Source: Elephas maximus indicus
Lineage: Eukaryota; Chordata; Mammalia; Proboscidea; Elephantidae
Length of the DNA stretch: 64,000 bases
Assembly: GCF_024166365.1 (NCBI RefSeq)
Contig: NC_064819.1
Span: 570,501 to 634,500, forward strand
Direction: 5' to 3'
Below, piece by piece: positions 11,291 to 21,605 of this stretch. Positions within the stretch are counted from its first letter, which is position 1. The number at the start of each line of letters is the position of its first letter. The translations under genes and the position numbers were made by a program. Below the pieces are notes generated by a model. It worked only from the letters and a program-made list of their open reading frames with translations, did no database searches and was not told the origin of the DNA.

Positions 11291-12403
11291 GACATCTGTA
11301 GGTGTGACATCTGTTGGGTTGCCCCATGGCTGCAGTGTGAGTGTGTGCCCTGTTTCTGGTTCTCTGATAAGCCAAAGATAGAGAGATGGGTTAAGAAAAT
11401 GTCTGACTCTGGGCAGACAGGCTAGGCCAGAGTTCTCTACTTTTCGTATCATATCTCTGGGTCTTTTGTCAATGAAAAAAAAAAAGCTCACTTTCATAAA
11501 ATCTTTTTTTATTTGCAGGCATTCTCTCATTTTAGTTATCACTTACAGAAAGTTTTCATGGCACAATATATTGCGGCACTGTTGTTAGTGGTAACTGTAA
11601 AACATATCGATAAAATTTTAAATCGTTGTAGTATGATTGGCAGAAATGAGCAAGGTCAGCTTCCTGAATGATGTATATTCTAGGCCACTTCTCGCATGGG
11701 TCTGATAAGGCTTTCACGTTGTACAGATGATTAGTAAGCTTAAGGTTACTGCTCCCAAGCATTGTTTAAGAACCACTTCAAGTGGTAGGTGCCAACACTT
11801 GATAATTTATGGACCCATTTCAGCACCATGAAACAATTCAATAGTTTTATTGGGTCCAGAGTATAGTCAACCCCGTTTTTCCTAAGAGTAACCTTTCTCC
11901 TCTCTCTAATTGTGAACTTACTTAGCCTGCTGTTCATTCTTTCTAACTGGGGTGGTGGGGACTGACAAAGAGTAAACTGAACCGTCATTATGCAAACCTT
12001 TTGTCTTCCCAGTGATATGCTTATTGTACCATTAAAACCACTGGCTAGGAAGCCCTTCTAGCAGGATTCTTCTCGGCCTGTGGTGCTCAGTTTTTCTCCA
12101 TGTGATGTTGACATGCTGTAAATTATAGAAATGGAAATCTTCAGATCAAAATAGTTCTTTGCTATTAGTGTATCCAACAGATGAAAGATATTTGAATATT
12201 TTCATGACCATCAATTCTTTCTATTGTGTGTGATTAGGTCAAAATGGTCTTGTGTTGCAAGAAGCGGCTGTAACAATCTACAGTAGATGGATCTCTGAGG
12301 TAATGCTCCTTCAGAGGTACCCAGTGACTCTAGGTGTTAATTCGTACCTATCTTTTTATCTTGAGGGTTTTTTTAATTAACAATATAGGTCTTAATTAAT
12401 GCT
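11291..12403. other. Intergenic sequence, no gene recognised
   Basis: No coding block or named repeat that I can support. Minus-strand open frames of up to 97 codons have no recognisable similarity. Confidence 0.5.
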
Positions 12404-12602
12404 TGTTGTGTGCCATCAAGTCAACTCTGACTCATAATGACCCTATAGGACGAAGAAGAACTGCTCCATAGGGTTTCTTAGGCTGCAGTCTTTATGGGAG
12501 CAGATCACCAGGTATTTTCTTCCACAAAACCGCCAGTGGGTTCAAATCGCTGACCTTTCAGTTAACAGCCAAGCGGTTAACCATTGCACCACTGGGGCTC
12601 CT
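12404..12602 (-). mobile_element. AfroSINE, type B
   Basis: Reverse orientation: tail part gccatcaagtcaactctgactcataatgacc, type B body (ggctgcagtctttatgggagcagatcacc), then the tRNA-like part and accactggggctcc end. Confidence 0.93.
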
Positions 12603-12689
12603 TAATTAACTTTTAGCATGCATAATTTAATGACTATTTCTCTAGCTTCAAGACATTTGTGCATCAGGCCGGCACGATAGTTTTTCTTT

Positions 12690-12840
12690 TTTTAAAGAGG
12701 TTTTTTAAAAACCTTTGATAAAACTTTGTAAACTATTCAAACAATTTGGTGAAACTGAAAGATCCTCTTTAATCTCATCACTTGGGAATAACCACTGTCC
12801 ACAATTTGGAGCATATCATCCTAGAATTTTAAAATGCATG
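12690..12840 (-). mobile_element. Old L1-type (L1M-like) fragment
   Basis: The phrase gggaataaccactgtccacaatttgga and the following cat-rich part resemble the 3' region of old mammalian L1s, as also seen at 15190-15640 and 35985-36490. Identification by wording only, with moderate divergence. Confidence 0.45.
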
Positions 12841-12993
12841 TGTTGTTGTAAGATGCCATTCAGTTGGTTCCGACTCATAGCAACCCCAAATACTACAGAA
12901 GGAAACATTGTCTGGTCCTGTGCCATCCTCATAATTATTGCTATGTTTGAGTTCATTGTTGCAGAGACTGTGTCAGTCCAACTCATTGAGGGT
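12841..12993 (-). mobile_element. RTE 3' end, first part of a twin-primed copy
   Basis: Minus-strand RTE tail (ccattcagttggttccgactcatagcaacc, then gttcattgttgcagagactgtgtcagtcc). The RTE is interrupted at 12993 by an LTR (12994-13508) flanked by AGGGT and AGGAT. It resumes at 13514. Confidence 0.88.
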
Positions 12994-13508
12994 TGTCTTA
13001 GCTACTAGTGCTGCTGTAACAGAAATACCACAAGTGGATGGCTTTAACAGACAGAAATTTATTCTCCCACTGTCTAGGAGGCTAGAAGTCTGAATTCAGG
13101 ATGCCAGCTCCAGGGAGTCTTTCTCTTTCTGTTAGCTCTGGGGGAAGGTCCTTGACATCAATCTTCCCCACTTGAGGAGTTTCTCAGCACAGGGACCGCA
13201 GGTCCAAAAGACATGCTAAATCTCCTGGCTTTTGTTTCTTGGTGGTATAAAGTCCCCATGTTTCTTTGCTCGCTTCTATCTTATATCTTAAAAGAGATTG
13301 GCTTAAAACACAACCTAATCTTGTAGATTGAGTCCTGCCTCATTAATATAATTGTTGATAATCTCATCTCATTAACTTCATAGAGGTAGGATTTACAACA
13401 CAGGAAAATCAATCAGATGACAAAATGGTGGACAATCACATAATACTGGGAATCATGGCCTAGCCAAGGTGACAAATATTTTCTGGGAACACAGTTCAAT
13501 TTATGGCA
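12994..13508 (-). mobile_element. MaLR-type solo LTR inserted in RTE
   Basis: 515 bp, begins TGTCTTAGC and ends ATGGCA on the + strand, so it has the TG...CA ends of an LTR. It is flanked by AGGGT (12989-12993) and AGGAT (13509-13513), a 5-bp duplication with one change, as usual for ERVL/MaLR elements. Sequence matches the sense copy at 21077-21600 (rc), including the ctcaaaagagattg-type and gattgagtcctgcctcatta-type segments. No internal retroviral genes. Confidence 0.87.
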
Positions 13509-13513
13509 AGGAT

Positions 13514-13627
13514 CTTCCTCTTTTTCAATGACCCTTTACTTTACCAAGCACGATGTTCTTCTCAAGAACTGGTCCCTCCTGATAACACATCCAAAGTAAG
13601 TGACACGAAGTCTTACCATCCTTGCTT
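13514..13627 (-). mobile_element. RTE fragment (minus part next to inversion point)
   Basis: Continuation of the RTE of 12841-12993 after the LTR. It matches, in reverse, the stretch of the 17464-18536 copy from the gaagaccctcaacg region back to aggcaaggatggcgagactgg. The minus-strand homology stops at about 13627. Confidence 0.85.
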
Positions 13628-14022
13628 TTAAATATTGCATGGTTTGAAATCAGAAAAGATGTGTGTCAGGGTTGTATGCATTCACCATAGTTATTCAATC
13701 TGTATGCTGAGCAACTAATCTGAGAAGCTACGCTATATGAAGAAGGCCACATCAGGGTTGGAGGAAGTTTAATTAATGACCTGCGATATGCAGATGACAC
13801 TACCTTGCTTGCTGAAAGTGAAGAAGACTTGAAGCACTTACTGATGAAGATCAAAGACTACAGCCTTCAGTATGGATTACACCTTAACATGAAGAAAAAA
13901 AAATCCTCATGAGTGGACCAATAAGCAACATTATGATAAACGGAGAAAAGATTGACGCTGTCAAGAATTTCATTGTACTTGGATCCACAATCACGCCCCT
14001 GGAAGCCTGCAGTCAAAATGCA
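13628..14022 (+). pseudogene. RTE reverse-transcriptase segment, inverted 5' part
   Basis: The plus strand here matches 17608-17980 of the better RTE copy: the tgtgtgtcagggttgtatgcattcacc start, then a frame reading DDTTLLAESEEDLKHLLMK, then atcatgataaacggagaaaag-like sequence. The catalytic YADD motif is intact in this copy (tatgcagatgac at about 13786-13797), but stops and a missing N-terminal half make it dead. Its orientation is opposite to the adjoining 3' part, a mark of twin priming. Confidence 0.87.
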
Positions 14023-15185
14023 TGTGTAATTGGTGTAAAATGTTTAAACTATCTCCACCTTTATGATTCCTTGTTGGTAAACCAGTATGCTCTGCTACAT
14101 CCTGTCTGCTATTAAAGCCTCATGAAGGGGAAAGAAGGTGTCTTCTCAGGAACAAGAGAGGGTGACTCATGGGATGTCCCAACAAGAAAGGAAGGAGATG
14201 CTGGTCCTTTATGACTTGGTGGTTAAAAGGGAGAAGAAAGGGAATAGAAGGAGAAGATGGAGTCAGACAGACATATGTACAGCCAACCCAGAGACGGGAG
14301 AGGTACATTAAGGTTGAAGGAAACACTAACGGCACAGGGTGTTTGCCCCACTCACATTTGGGAATTTAGCAGGTAACAACCATGCAGTATGATCCAGCTT
14401 CCGCACGGGGCGGTGGGGGGGGGGGGTCCCAAAATATTTAGAGTGGCAGAGCTGCATGGTCAGGCAGATCGGGGTCTGGTCTGAACTTGTGAGACTGTTT
14501 TGGAACACCTCGGAGCCAAGTATCCTGGATACTAAGCCAGCTATGACAGCAGGGTGAGGCCGGTCAGGAATGGAACAGGTGGCCTGCAATGGAGGTTGAA
14601 GCGGGGGCATGGCTGAGGCTAAGAGTCTGCCATGGGAACCAAAGGACAGCTAAGTCCTCAGAACAAGTAGCACTGACAATGGTGAATGTGGCATCTTCCT
14701 GGGACCAGTTCTATCCTATGGAAAGGCAGCCAAGGAAGGAACATTCTGAAAGAACCAATGAAGAAAGAGCAGACCTTCACTGGCCTCACGCACCAGCAGC
14801 AAGGCCAGCAGAATCTGCAGAAATAGAGCTCCACCCACACACCTTGACAGACAGCACTCAGCACAAGGTCTCTCTTCACATGGGTGTGAACTTGTCCACT
14901 GTCTTTCACATACCTAAACATGCATGTGAACTTGCCCACTAGTGTCTCACCTTGGAGAGATGTAGGGGAGTAGAAGAGAAACCTGAGAAGATGAGCAATT
15001 ATCCCAAAGAAACTGAACTAAACTTAAGGGTCGTTTTAAATTATCTTGCATATTAAACTATGGACTAAACTTCATAATTTCCACTCTACCCAGAAGACAG
15101 GGAGCTCTGGGGAAGAACAGTTACGTAGAAATAAGGGATCTATATTTTCTTTCATATCCAAGTTGTAGTGTGACTAAGCTTATGA
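14023..15185. other. Intergenic sequence, no gene recognised
   Basis: Includes a G run at about 14413-14426 and ordinary mixed sequence. Open frames of 94-117 codons at 14326-14942 overlap each other on both strands and show no recognisable protein. Confidence 0.5.
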
Positions 15186-15645
15186 CTCCACAAATTTGAT
15201 TTTCTTTATATATGATCATGTTATATACATTATTTCATAACTTATTTTTTAATACAATACTTTGGGAATATCTTTTCATGTTTATATATGGAAATGACTG
15301 AATAATTTTCGATCAAAAGGATGTATCATAATTCATTTTATTAATCCTTCATTGTTGGATTTTAGGATGTTTCCAAATTTCACCCATTAATATTAATGCT
15401 GTAAGAAGTAAAACAAAACAACAAAAAAATTTTTTTTTTTTAAAAAGTATTCTTGTTCATTTGTTTTTACAATTATTTACTTAGGATAATTTCCTAGGTG
15501 TTAAATAACATTTGTGATTTATATTGTCAAATTACCATCTAGATTACCATTTACCGTCTTGCTGAGTATGGGTGGGACCATTCCTCTACACCCTGGTTAG
15601 CATTGTCACTTTTTAAAAACATCATGAATTTTTTGAAAGACACTG
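15186..15645 (-). mobile_element. Old L1-type (L1M-like) 3' fragment
   Basis: Reads like the antisense 3' part of an ancient L1: cataacttattttttaat, attcattttattaatccttcattgttggat, ttagcattgtcactttttaaa. A poly-A/poly-T patch lies at 15410-15445. Same family type as 35985-36490. Confidence 0.55.
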
Positions 15646-16181
15646 TCTAGTGCTAGGATGTTAGTGGAACTTAGCGTACATCCTGGGCCCCTTGTCTTGT
15701 CTCTTGGTATTTTTCATCTCTCCACAGAGCACTTTGAATCCGTGAGCACTGACTCCATGAAGTACACAGGGGTGGTAAAGACAGAAGGTTCAACTAGTAA
15801 AAATTATTTCAAAATTCAAGACTGAAAGAAAAATTATTCATTGCTTTCAGAGTTCAACCTGCATGTTTTTGGTAAAGAAATAAAGCCAAATGGGGTAAGA
15901 GGTTCGTTGTTGAGAGAAATGAAAGATTTGATGTGGATACAAGCCTGTAATATATTCTCAGAATAAATATGTCAACTTTTATGGCCCTGAGCTGAGAGTG
16001 TAAAGCTGTTTTGAAGGGCAAGGACACATCTCACTAGGTTCATATGGGTTTAGGGTGAATATCATCCTACTGACCTTTGTTTTTAATGAAGCAGATATTG
16101 AATTGCCTTCTGTGAGATAATTGTTAAAAGGCCATTTTGGTCCCACATTCTTGGAACCAATAATTCTTTGGGAGAGCATTA
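15646..16181. other. Intergenic sequence, no gene recognised
   Basis: Nothing identifiable. AT-rich with short open frames only. Confidence 0.5.
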
Positions 16182-16392
16182 CCAAAAAACCCGTTGCCTT
16201 TGAGTCGATTCCAACTCATAGCCACCCTGTAGGACAGAATAGAATGGCCCCATAGGTTTTCCAAGGCTGTAATTTTTACAGAAACAGACTGCCACATCTT
16301 TCTCCCATGGAGTGCCTAGTGGGTTCGAACTGCTGACCTTTCGGTTAGTAGCCAAGCACGAGCATTTTAACCACCATGCCACCAGGGCTCCC
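16182..16392 (-). mobile_element. AfroSINE, type B
   Basis: Tail aaaaaacccgttgcctttgagtcgattccaactcatagccacc, type B body (ggctgtaatttttacagaaacagactgccacatctttctccc), tRNA-like part and ccaccatgccaccagggctccc end. Confidence 0.95.
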
Positions 16393-16639
16393 ATGGAAGG
16401 ACATTGTGTCAGTCTTATTATGGGATGAGCTTGGCTCACATGGATTACAAAATGAAAAAATCTGCCTAAGAAGAAACCCGGCTTCAGAACAAATCAGAGA
16501 ACAAAATAATGACCTAAGAGAATTCCATTTGAAAGATATGTAATGAGTAAAAAAAAATGTGTAGTACCCATTAAGTACCAGGCATTCAACATAAATCATA
16601 ACAACCCTCCTAGGTTTTTTTTTTCCAGATCAGGAAAGT

Positions 16640-16750
16640 GAGGAATAGAAAGTTTAAAAGATCGCCCAAGGTCCCACAGCTAGTAAGAGGAAGAACTGGA
16701 ATTTGAACTCTGAACAATATGACTTCAAAGTTTAATAACTCTGTTACAGA
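16640..16750 (-). repeat. MIR (ancient tRNA-derived SINE)
   Basis: Contains the MIR core in antisense: gaaagtgaggaatagaaagtttaaa...cccaaggtcccacagctagtaag...ggaatttgaactc. MIR is a pan-mammalian SINE. Confidence 0.8.
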
Positions 16751-16825
16751 ACACTGCTTTCTATGTTCCGGACACAGTGGTATGTACTGGGGATACATAG
16801 GTGAAGACGCCATCCCTGCATTCAG
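16751..16825 (+). repeat. L2-like LINE 3' end
   Basis: Reads tgttccggacacagtggtatgtactggggatacataggtgaaga, the usual wording of an L2 tail. Directly follows the MIR. Confidence 0.6.
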
Positions 16826-17249
16826 TTAGAACTTTCCCCAGTAGGCGCTCACAGCGAAGCGCCTACCTGCAGTGATAACGCAGGAAAGCAGAGGTGTGTG
16901 TGGTCTGTGGTCTCTGCTCAAAGCATATTTACTTTCTTCCTGAGTTCAGAGCTTGCGTGTGTGTAAATAGCCAATACTTAAGGTATCTTTTTACCTTCGA
17001 AAGTTTAACATATGAATCTTTGTTGGAGCTGTTTCCCAGGCGCTGTGGGTGGGTGTAAACATTATATAAATCTTTCTATTTCTTTAAGACCTTTTAACTG
17101 GGGCCAGGATTAGAGTGAGGTAAGGCTCCCTCCTCCTCAGCCAAAAACTTAACTTCGAGGAGGATCCCGTCTGTAACACCCCTCTCTGAAGTCAAAGGAC
17201 TGAGAATGGAGAGACTGGGCGTTTGATGATGTCGTATTCATTAATTCAT
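16826..17249. other. Intergenic sequence, no gene recognised
   Basis: No repeat or gene that I can name. Confidence 0.5.
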
Positions 17250-17405
17250 AACCCATGGCCATTGAGTCTATTCCGACTTATTGTGACTCTACAGAACAGA
17301 GTAGAACTGCTCCTCGGGGTTTCCAAGGAGCAGCTGGTGGATTTGAACTGCCGACCTTTTGGTTAGCAGCTGTAGAGCTTAACCACTGCGTCACCACAGG
17401 GCTCC
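17250..17405 (-). mobile_element. AfroSINE, type A
   Basis: acccatggccattgagtctattccgac tail, short body, and caccacagggctcc end. It lies just upstream of the RTE copy at 17464. Confidence 0.94.
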
Positions 17406-17463
17406 AAGTAATTAATGTATTTTACTAACTAATATAATAATATATTTTACTAATATTTGATTA

Positions 17464-18524
17464 GGCATTCGACTGTGTGGATCATAACAAACTATGGATA
17501 ACATTGCAAAGAATGGGAATTCCAGAACACTTAATTGTGCTCATGAGGAACCTTTACATAGATCAAGAGGCAGTTGTTCAGACAGAACAAGGGGATACTG
17601 ATTGGTTTAAAGTCAGGAAAAGTGTGCATCAGGGTTGTAGTCTTTCACCATACCTATTTAATCTGTATGCTGAGCAAATAATACGAGAAGCTGGACTATA
17701 TGAAGAAGAACGGGGCATCAAGATTGGAGGAAGACTTATTAACAACCTGCGTTATGCAGTTGACACAACCTTGCTTGCTGAAAGTGAAGAGGACTTGAAG
17801 CACTTACTAATGAAGATCAAAGACCACAGCCTTCAGTATGGATTACACCTCAACATAAAGCAACAAAATCCTCACAACTGCACCAATGAGCAACATCATG
17901 ATAAACGGAGAGAAGATTGATGTTGTCAAGGATTTCATTTTACTTGGCTCCACAATCAACAGCCATGGAAGCAGCAGTCAAGAAATCAAAAGACGCATTG
18001 CTTTGGGCAAATCTGCTGCAAAGGACCTCTTTAAAGTGTTCAGGAGCAAAGATGTCATCTTAAAGACTAAGGTGTACCTGACCCAAGCCATGGTATTTTC
18101 AATCACATCATATGCATGTGAAAGCTGGACAATGAATAAGGAAGACCGAAGAAGAGTTGATGCCTTTGAATTGTGGTGTTGGCGAAGAGTATTGAATATA
18201 CCACGGACTGCCAAAAGAACAAACAAATCTGTCTTGGAGGAAGTGTGGCCAGAATGCTCCTTAGAGGCAAGGATGGCGAGACTGGGTCTTACATACTTTG
18301 GACATGTTGTCAGGAGGGATCAGTCCCTGGAGAAGGACATCATGCTTGGCAGAGTACAGGGTCAGCAGAAAAGAGGAAGACCCTCAACGAGGTATATTGA
18401 CACAGTGGCTGCAACGATGAGCTCAAGCATAACAACAACTGCAAGGATGGCTCAGGACTGGGCAGTGTTTCGTTCTGTTGTGTATACGGTCACTATGAGT
18501 CGGAACCAACTCGACGGCACCTAA
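17464..18524 (+). pseudogene. RTE reverse transcriptase remnant
   Basis: Two overlapping frames carry it. Frame one (17477-17920) has RT motifs VHQGCSLSPYLFNLYAEQII and NNLRYAVDTTLLAESEEDL. Frame two (17886-18524) carries GEKIDVVKDFILLGSTIN, SYACESWTMNKEDRRRVDAF and YFGHVVRRDQSLEKDIMLG. The frame change near 17880-17910 is one disabling lesion. The catalytic YADD box reads YAVD, losing a metal-binding aspartate, so the copy cannot be active. It is a transposon fragment and not a host gene, despite the 212-codon open frame. Confidence 0.92.
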
Positions 18525-18536
18525 CAACAACAACAA
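17464..18536 (+). mobile_element. RTE/BovB-type LINE, 5' truncated, best copy in window
   Basis: A non-LTR retrotransposon covering the second half of the reverse transcriptase, the C-terminal region and the complete 3' end, which finishes in an (aac)n tail at about 18524-18536. The body is truncated at 17464, the usual outcome of incomplete reverse transcription. Four other RTE copies in the window align to it. Confidence 0.93.
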
Positions 18537-18552
18537 CATCTGATTGATACGT

Positions 18553-18762
18553 TAACCAGTCCAGTTTCTGTGGAGCGGACTCCGACTCATGGCAACACTA
18601 TGTGTGTCAGAGTAGAACTGTTCCCCACAGGGTTTTCAGTGGCAGATTTTTCAGAAGTAGATTGCCAGACCTTTTTTCTGAGGCACCTCTGGGTGGATTC
18701 GAACCTCTGAACTTTTGGTTAGCAGCCAAGTGTGTTAGCCATTTTCACCACTCAGGGATTCC
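18553..18762 (-). mobile_element. AfroSINE, type C
   Basis: Tail cagtttctgtggagcggactccgactcatggcaac, body with gtgtgtcagagtagaactg and gattgccagacc...tctgaggcacctctgggtgg, tRNA-like part and ccactcagggattcc end. Confidence 0.93.
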
Positions 18763-19581
18763 AGTTACTACATCAGCCAAGATTTACTGAGCTCCTGTGA
18801 TACACCAGACACATGACTACCATCAGGGTACTGTAAAGAACAGACACCCCCTCAGCCAATGTGCATTTGTCACAGGAAGGATCAGGAAGCAGAGCACCCC
18901 TAACTGCATACCATGCCTCACTGTTCTGGGCTGCTGTGGAGGACAGCGACCCCCACAGTCTGAGAGTAGCCCCATGGCCAGATGCCATCCTCCAGCAGCT
19001 TGCTGACCCTGAGCCATCTTACCAGTGAGTCTCGAGAGCCTGTATCTCTAAGTCGGAGGATTTGGCAGCTGAGGCTAACAGCTAGGGGGCGCTATCAAGG
19101 AATTCCAATGAAATTCAACCAGTGAAAGAAGTGCAAAATGCCAGTTGAGTTAAAACTGGTTATTGTAGCAAATTGATGTACTAATGAGCTCTTAGTGAAG
19201 GTGTCCACGCATATGCCCTTCCTGCTTGAAGAGAAAATGAGAGGATGGCAGCAATCCCTTTCAAATAGTCAAATGCACTCAGTCTTAGAGAAAGGCAGTA
19301 AAATTCCACTGGAGGCCCCTGCATCCTGGTGCCAGGCCCAGGAACGTTACCAAGCATATTTTAGAATTCTCAAGCGGGGATCAGTAACAATGTGACAGCC
19401 AGGAGACGCTCTGCAAATAAACACCTGCCTCAGACAGGCTGCAGCTTTGAGGAAGCCTTAATCATATAGAGATGTCCGTGGAAATGAATAAAAATAACAA
19501 TTTAGCAGCTAAAGCTACAGAAACCACACACAGACATTATACGTGTTGGCTGGAACAAAAAATGCACCTTCGGTAAATTTA
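18763..19581. other. Intergenic sequence, no gene recognised
   Basis: About 0.8 kb of apparently unique sequence. No coding evidence; short frames on both strands overlap. Confidence 0.5.
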
Positions 19582-19702
19582 GGAGCCCTGGTGGTGCAGT
19601 GGTTAAGCGCTCAGCTGCTATCTGAAAGGTTAGGAGGTTCTGATCCACCAGCAGCTCAGCAGGAGGAGGACCTGGCCATCTGCTCCCATGACCACATCGT
19701 TC
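19582..19702 (+). mobile_element. AfroSINE 5' part (plus), head-to-head with next
   Basis: ggagccctggtggtgcagtggttaagcgctcagctgctatc start and a diverged type B body. The 3' part is missing and an inverted SINE head follows directly. Confidence 0.85.
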
Positions 19703-19712
19703 TCCTGCAGAG

Positions 19713-19784
19713 TGGCTGGTGGCTTGAAGCGCCCACCTTGCAGTGAGCAGCCAAGCACTTTTACCACTGTGCCACCTGGACTCC
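19713..19784 (-). mobile_element. AfroSINE 5' part (minus)
   Basis: ggcttgaagcgcccaccttgcagtgagcagccaagc...ccactgtgccacctggactcc is the reverse complement of the SINE head. Together with 19582-19702 it forms an imperfect inverted pair. Confidence 0.8.
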
Positions 19785-19994
19785 ACCCAAAAAACACCCA
19801 GGACTGTATAAATTCCCTCAGTTATGGTAAGACACGTTAGTGAGTCTAATTCAAGTCTAAAATGTCTACTTCCAAACTGAGTGAGGGACGGCAGGGGTTT
19901 TGTTTATTTATTTTACCATATCACTGACATTTTATTTGGATTTTAGTTGTGCTCCCAAGCATCTGAGCTTTTGGCAGAAATGTCCAGAACATAC

Positions 19995-20170
19995 CAACCA
20001 CACCAATTGCTGTCAAGCTGATTCTGACTCAGGGCAACCCCATGTGTGCAAAGTAGAACCGCATGGTTTTCAAGGCCTTTTGGAGCAGACTTCGAGGTCT
20101 TTCTTCTGAGGTGCCTCTAGGTGGGTTTTAGTTAGTAATCCAGCACCTTTTGAGCCACTCAGGGACTCTG
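19995..20170 (-). mobile_element. AfroSINE, type C
   Basis: caccaattgctgtcaagctgattctgactcagggcaacccc, cttctgaggtgcctctaggtggg, and gagccactcagggactct end. Confidence 0.92.
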
Positions 20171-20312
20171 ACCAGAGCATAGACTGGAGCATTTCTCTTG
20201 TTTACTGTTTGTAAATTTCATCAAGGCGTTTAGGGTCTCTAATTGGGGATGCTTTAGGATAATAAGTGAATGGATCAATTTATTTCAGATTCCAGAATAT
20301 GCACATAGCTAA

Positions 20313-20517
20313 AGTTCCTGGGTGGTGCAAATGGTTAAATGCTCAGCTACTAACCGAGAGATTAGGGGCTCGAGTCTATCCACAGGTGCCTTGGAAGAGA
20401 GGCCTGGTGACCTGCCTCAGCCATTGAATGCCCTAGGGGGCACGGTTCTACTCTGATGCACATGGGGTCTCCATGAGACAAAGTCAACTCAATGGCAATT
20501 GATTTTTTTTTTTTTTT
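20313..20517 (+). mobile_element. AfroSINE, type C
   Basis: agttcctgggtggtgcaaatggttaaatgctcagctactaac start, ggtgccttggaagagaggcctggtgacctgcctcag body, ggggtctccatgagacaaagtcaactc 3' part and a T run. Confidence 0.92.
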
Positions 20518-21076
20518 GGTTATGGGAAAATTGGTGTGACAAGCTACTAAACTGCAAAGAAGCTCAGAGCATTGAACAGCACAACAGAGATGGGTTTGTG
20601 GAGAAGCTAACTCTGCAGGGCAGAGCAGGACTTTATTCTGCCCGCTGAGAGCTAAAATGCTCCCCAAGCCAATTCAAGCTGCGGAACACACATTTTCAAT
20701 GACTTCATTAGAATCTACTGTTCCTGCCCCTTGGTTTTCTCCATGTCTTGCTGTGCCAAGTTCATTTTGATTCATCTGCTTTATTTCTTCTTTCCTACCA
20801 TAATTGCTCTCATTTTTCATCCTTCTGTCATTTCCCCTATTATATTCTTTCAATCTGATTGATCTGATTTTTTAAGTTTTTTTTTTTTTTTTAATTCCTT
20901 TGGAATCCAGTGACCTTTGTACCATTTCCAGTCAATACTTTTTAGCTCAGCAGATTCGTCATCAAACTTTGAGCTGATTCAGCTCCTACCACAAGCTGGG
21001 TGCTATGTTAGCTCAATACCATAGCTTTCTGGGAGAGTGGTGTTTATGGATTTGGGGCATTTGGGTCCTTGTAGGG
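20518..21076. other. Intergenic sequence, no gene recognised
   Basis: Contains a pyrimidine-rich stretch and a T run at about 20877-20893. No gene or repeat named. Confidence 0.5.
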
Positions 21077-21600
21077 TGTAATGGATTGAATTGTGTCCCC
21101 CAAAAATGTGTGTCAACTTGGCTAGGCCATGAGTCCCAGTATTGTGTGGTTGCCTACCATTTTGTCACGCGATGTGATTTTCCTAGGTGTTGTATGTAAA
21201 TCCTGCCTCTATGATGTTAATGAGGCAGGATTAGAGGCAGTTATGTTAATGAGGAAGGACTCAATCTACAGGATTAGGTTGTATCTTGAGTCAATCTCCT
21301 TTGAGATATAAAAGAGAGAAGTGAGCAGAAAGACAGGGGGACCCTATACCACCAAGAAAGTAGTGCCTGGAGCAAAGCGAGCCTTTGGACTTGGGGTCCC
21401 TTCACTGAGAAGCTCCTAGACCAGGGAAAGATTGATGACAAGGGTCTTCCTCCAGAGCCGACAGAGAGAAAGCGTTCCCCTGAAGGTAGCACTCTGATTT
21501 CGGACATCTAGCCTCCTAGACTGTGAGATAATAAATTTCTCTTCGTTAAAGCCATCCACTTGTGGTACTTCTATTAGAGCAGCGCTGGATGACTACGACA
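21077..21600 (+). mobile_element. MaLR-type solo LTR, sense copy, best preserved
   Basis: 524 bp, starts TGTAATGGATTGAATTGTG and ends GACTACGACA. It is flanked by TAGGG (21072-21076) and CAGGG (21601-21605), a 5-bp duplication with one change. A TATAAA box lies at 21307-21312 and an AATAAA signal at 21530-21535, placing U3-R-U5 as in a retroviral LTR. The wording (tggattgaattgtgtcccccaaaa..., ctgtgagataataaatttct, ccatccacttgtgg) is that of the mammalian THE1/MST/MLT1 MaLR group, in an afrotherian-looking variant. It is non-coding. Confidence 0.88.
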
Positions 21601-21605
21601 CAGGG

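Noticed and set aside
14326..14942. Overlapping 93-117 codon frames on both strands as a small gene
   Set aside because: No recognisable protein, no splice or promoter context, and both strands are equally open, so chance is the better explanation.
17886..18524. A 212-codon open frame, the longest in the window, as a host gene
   Set aside because: It is the C-terminal part of an RTE/BovB LINE. At least four other damaged copies of the same sequence occur in the window and it ends in an (aac)n tail.
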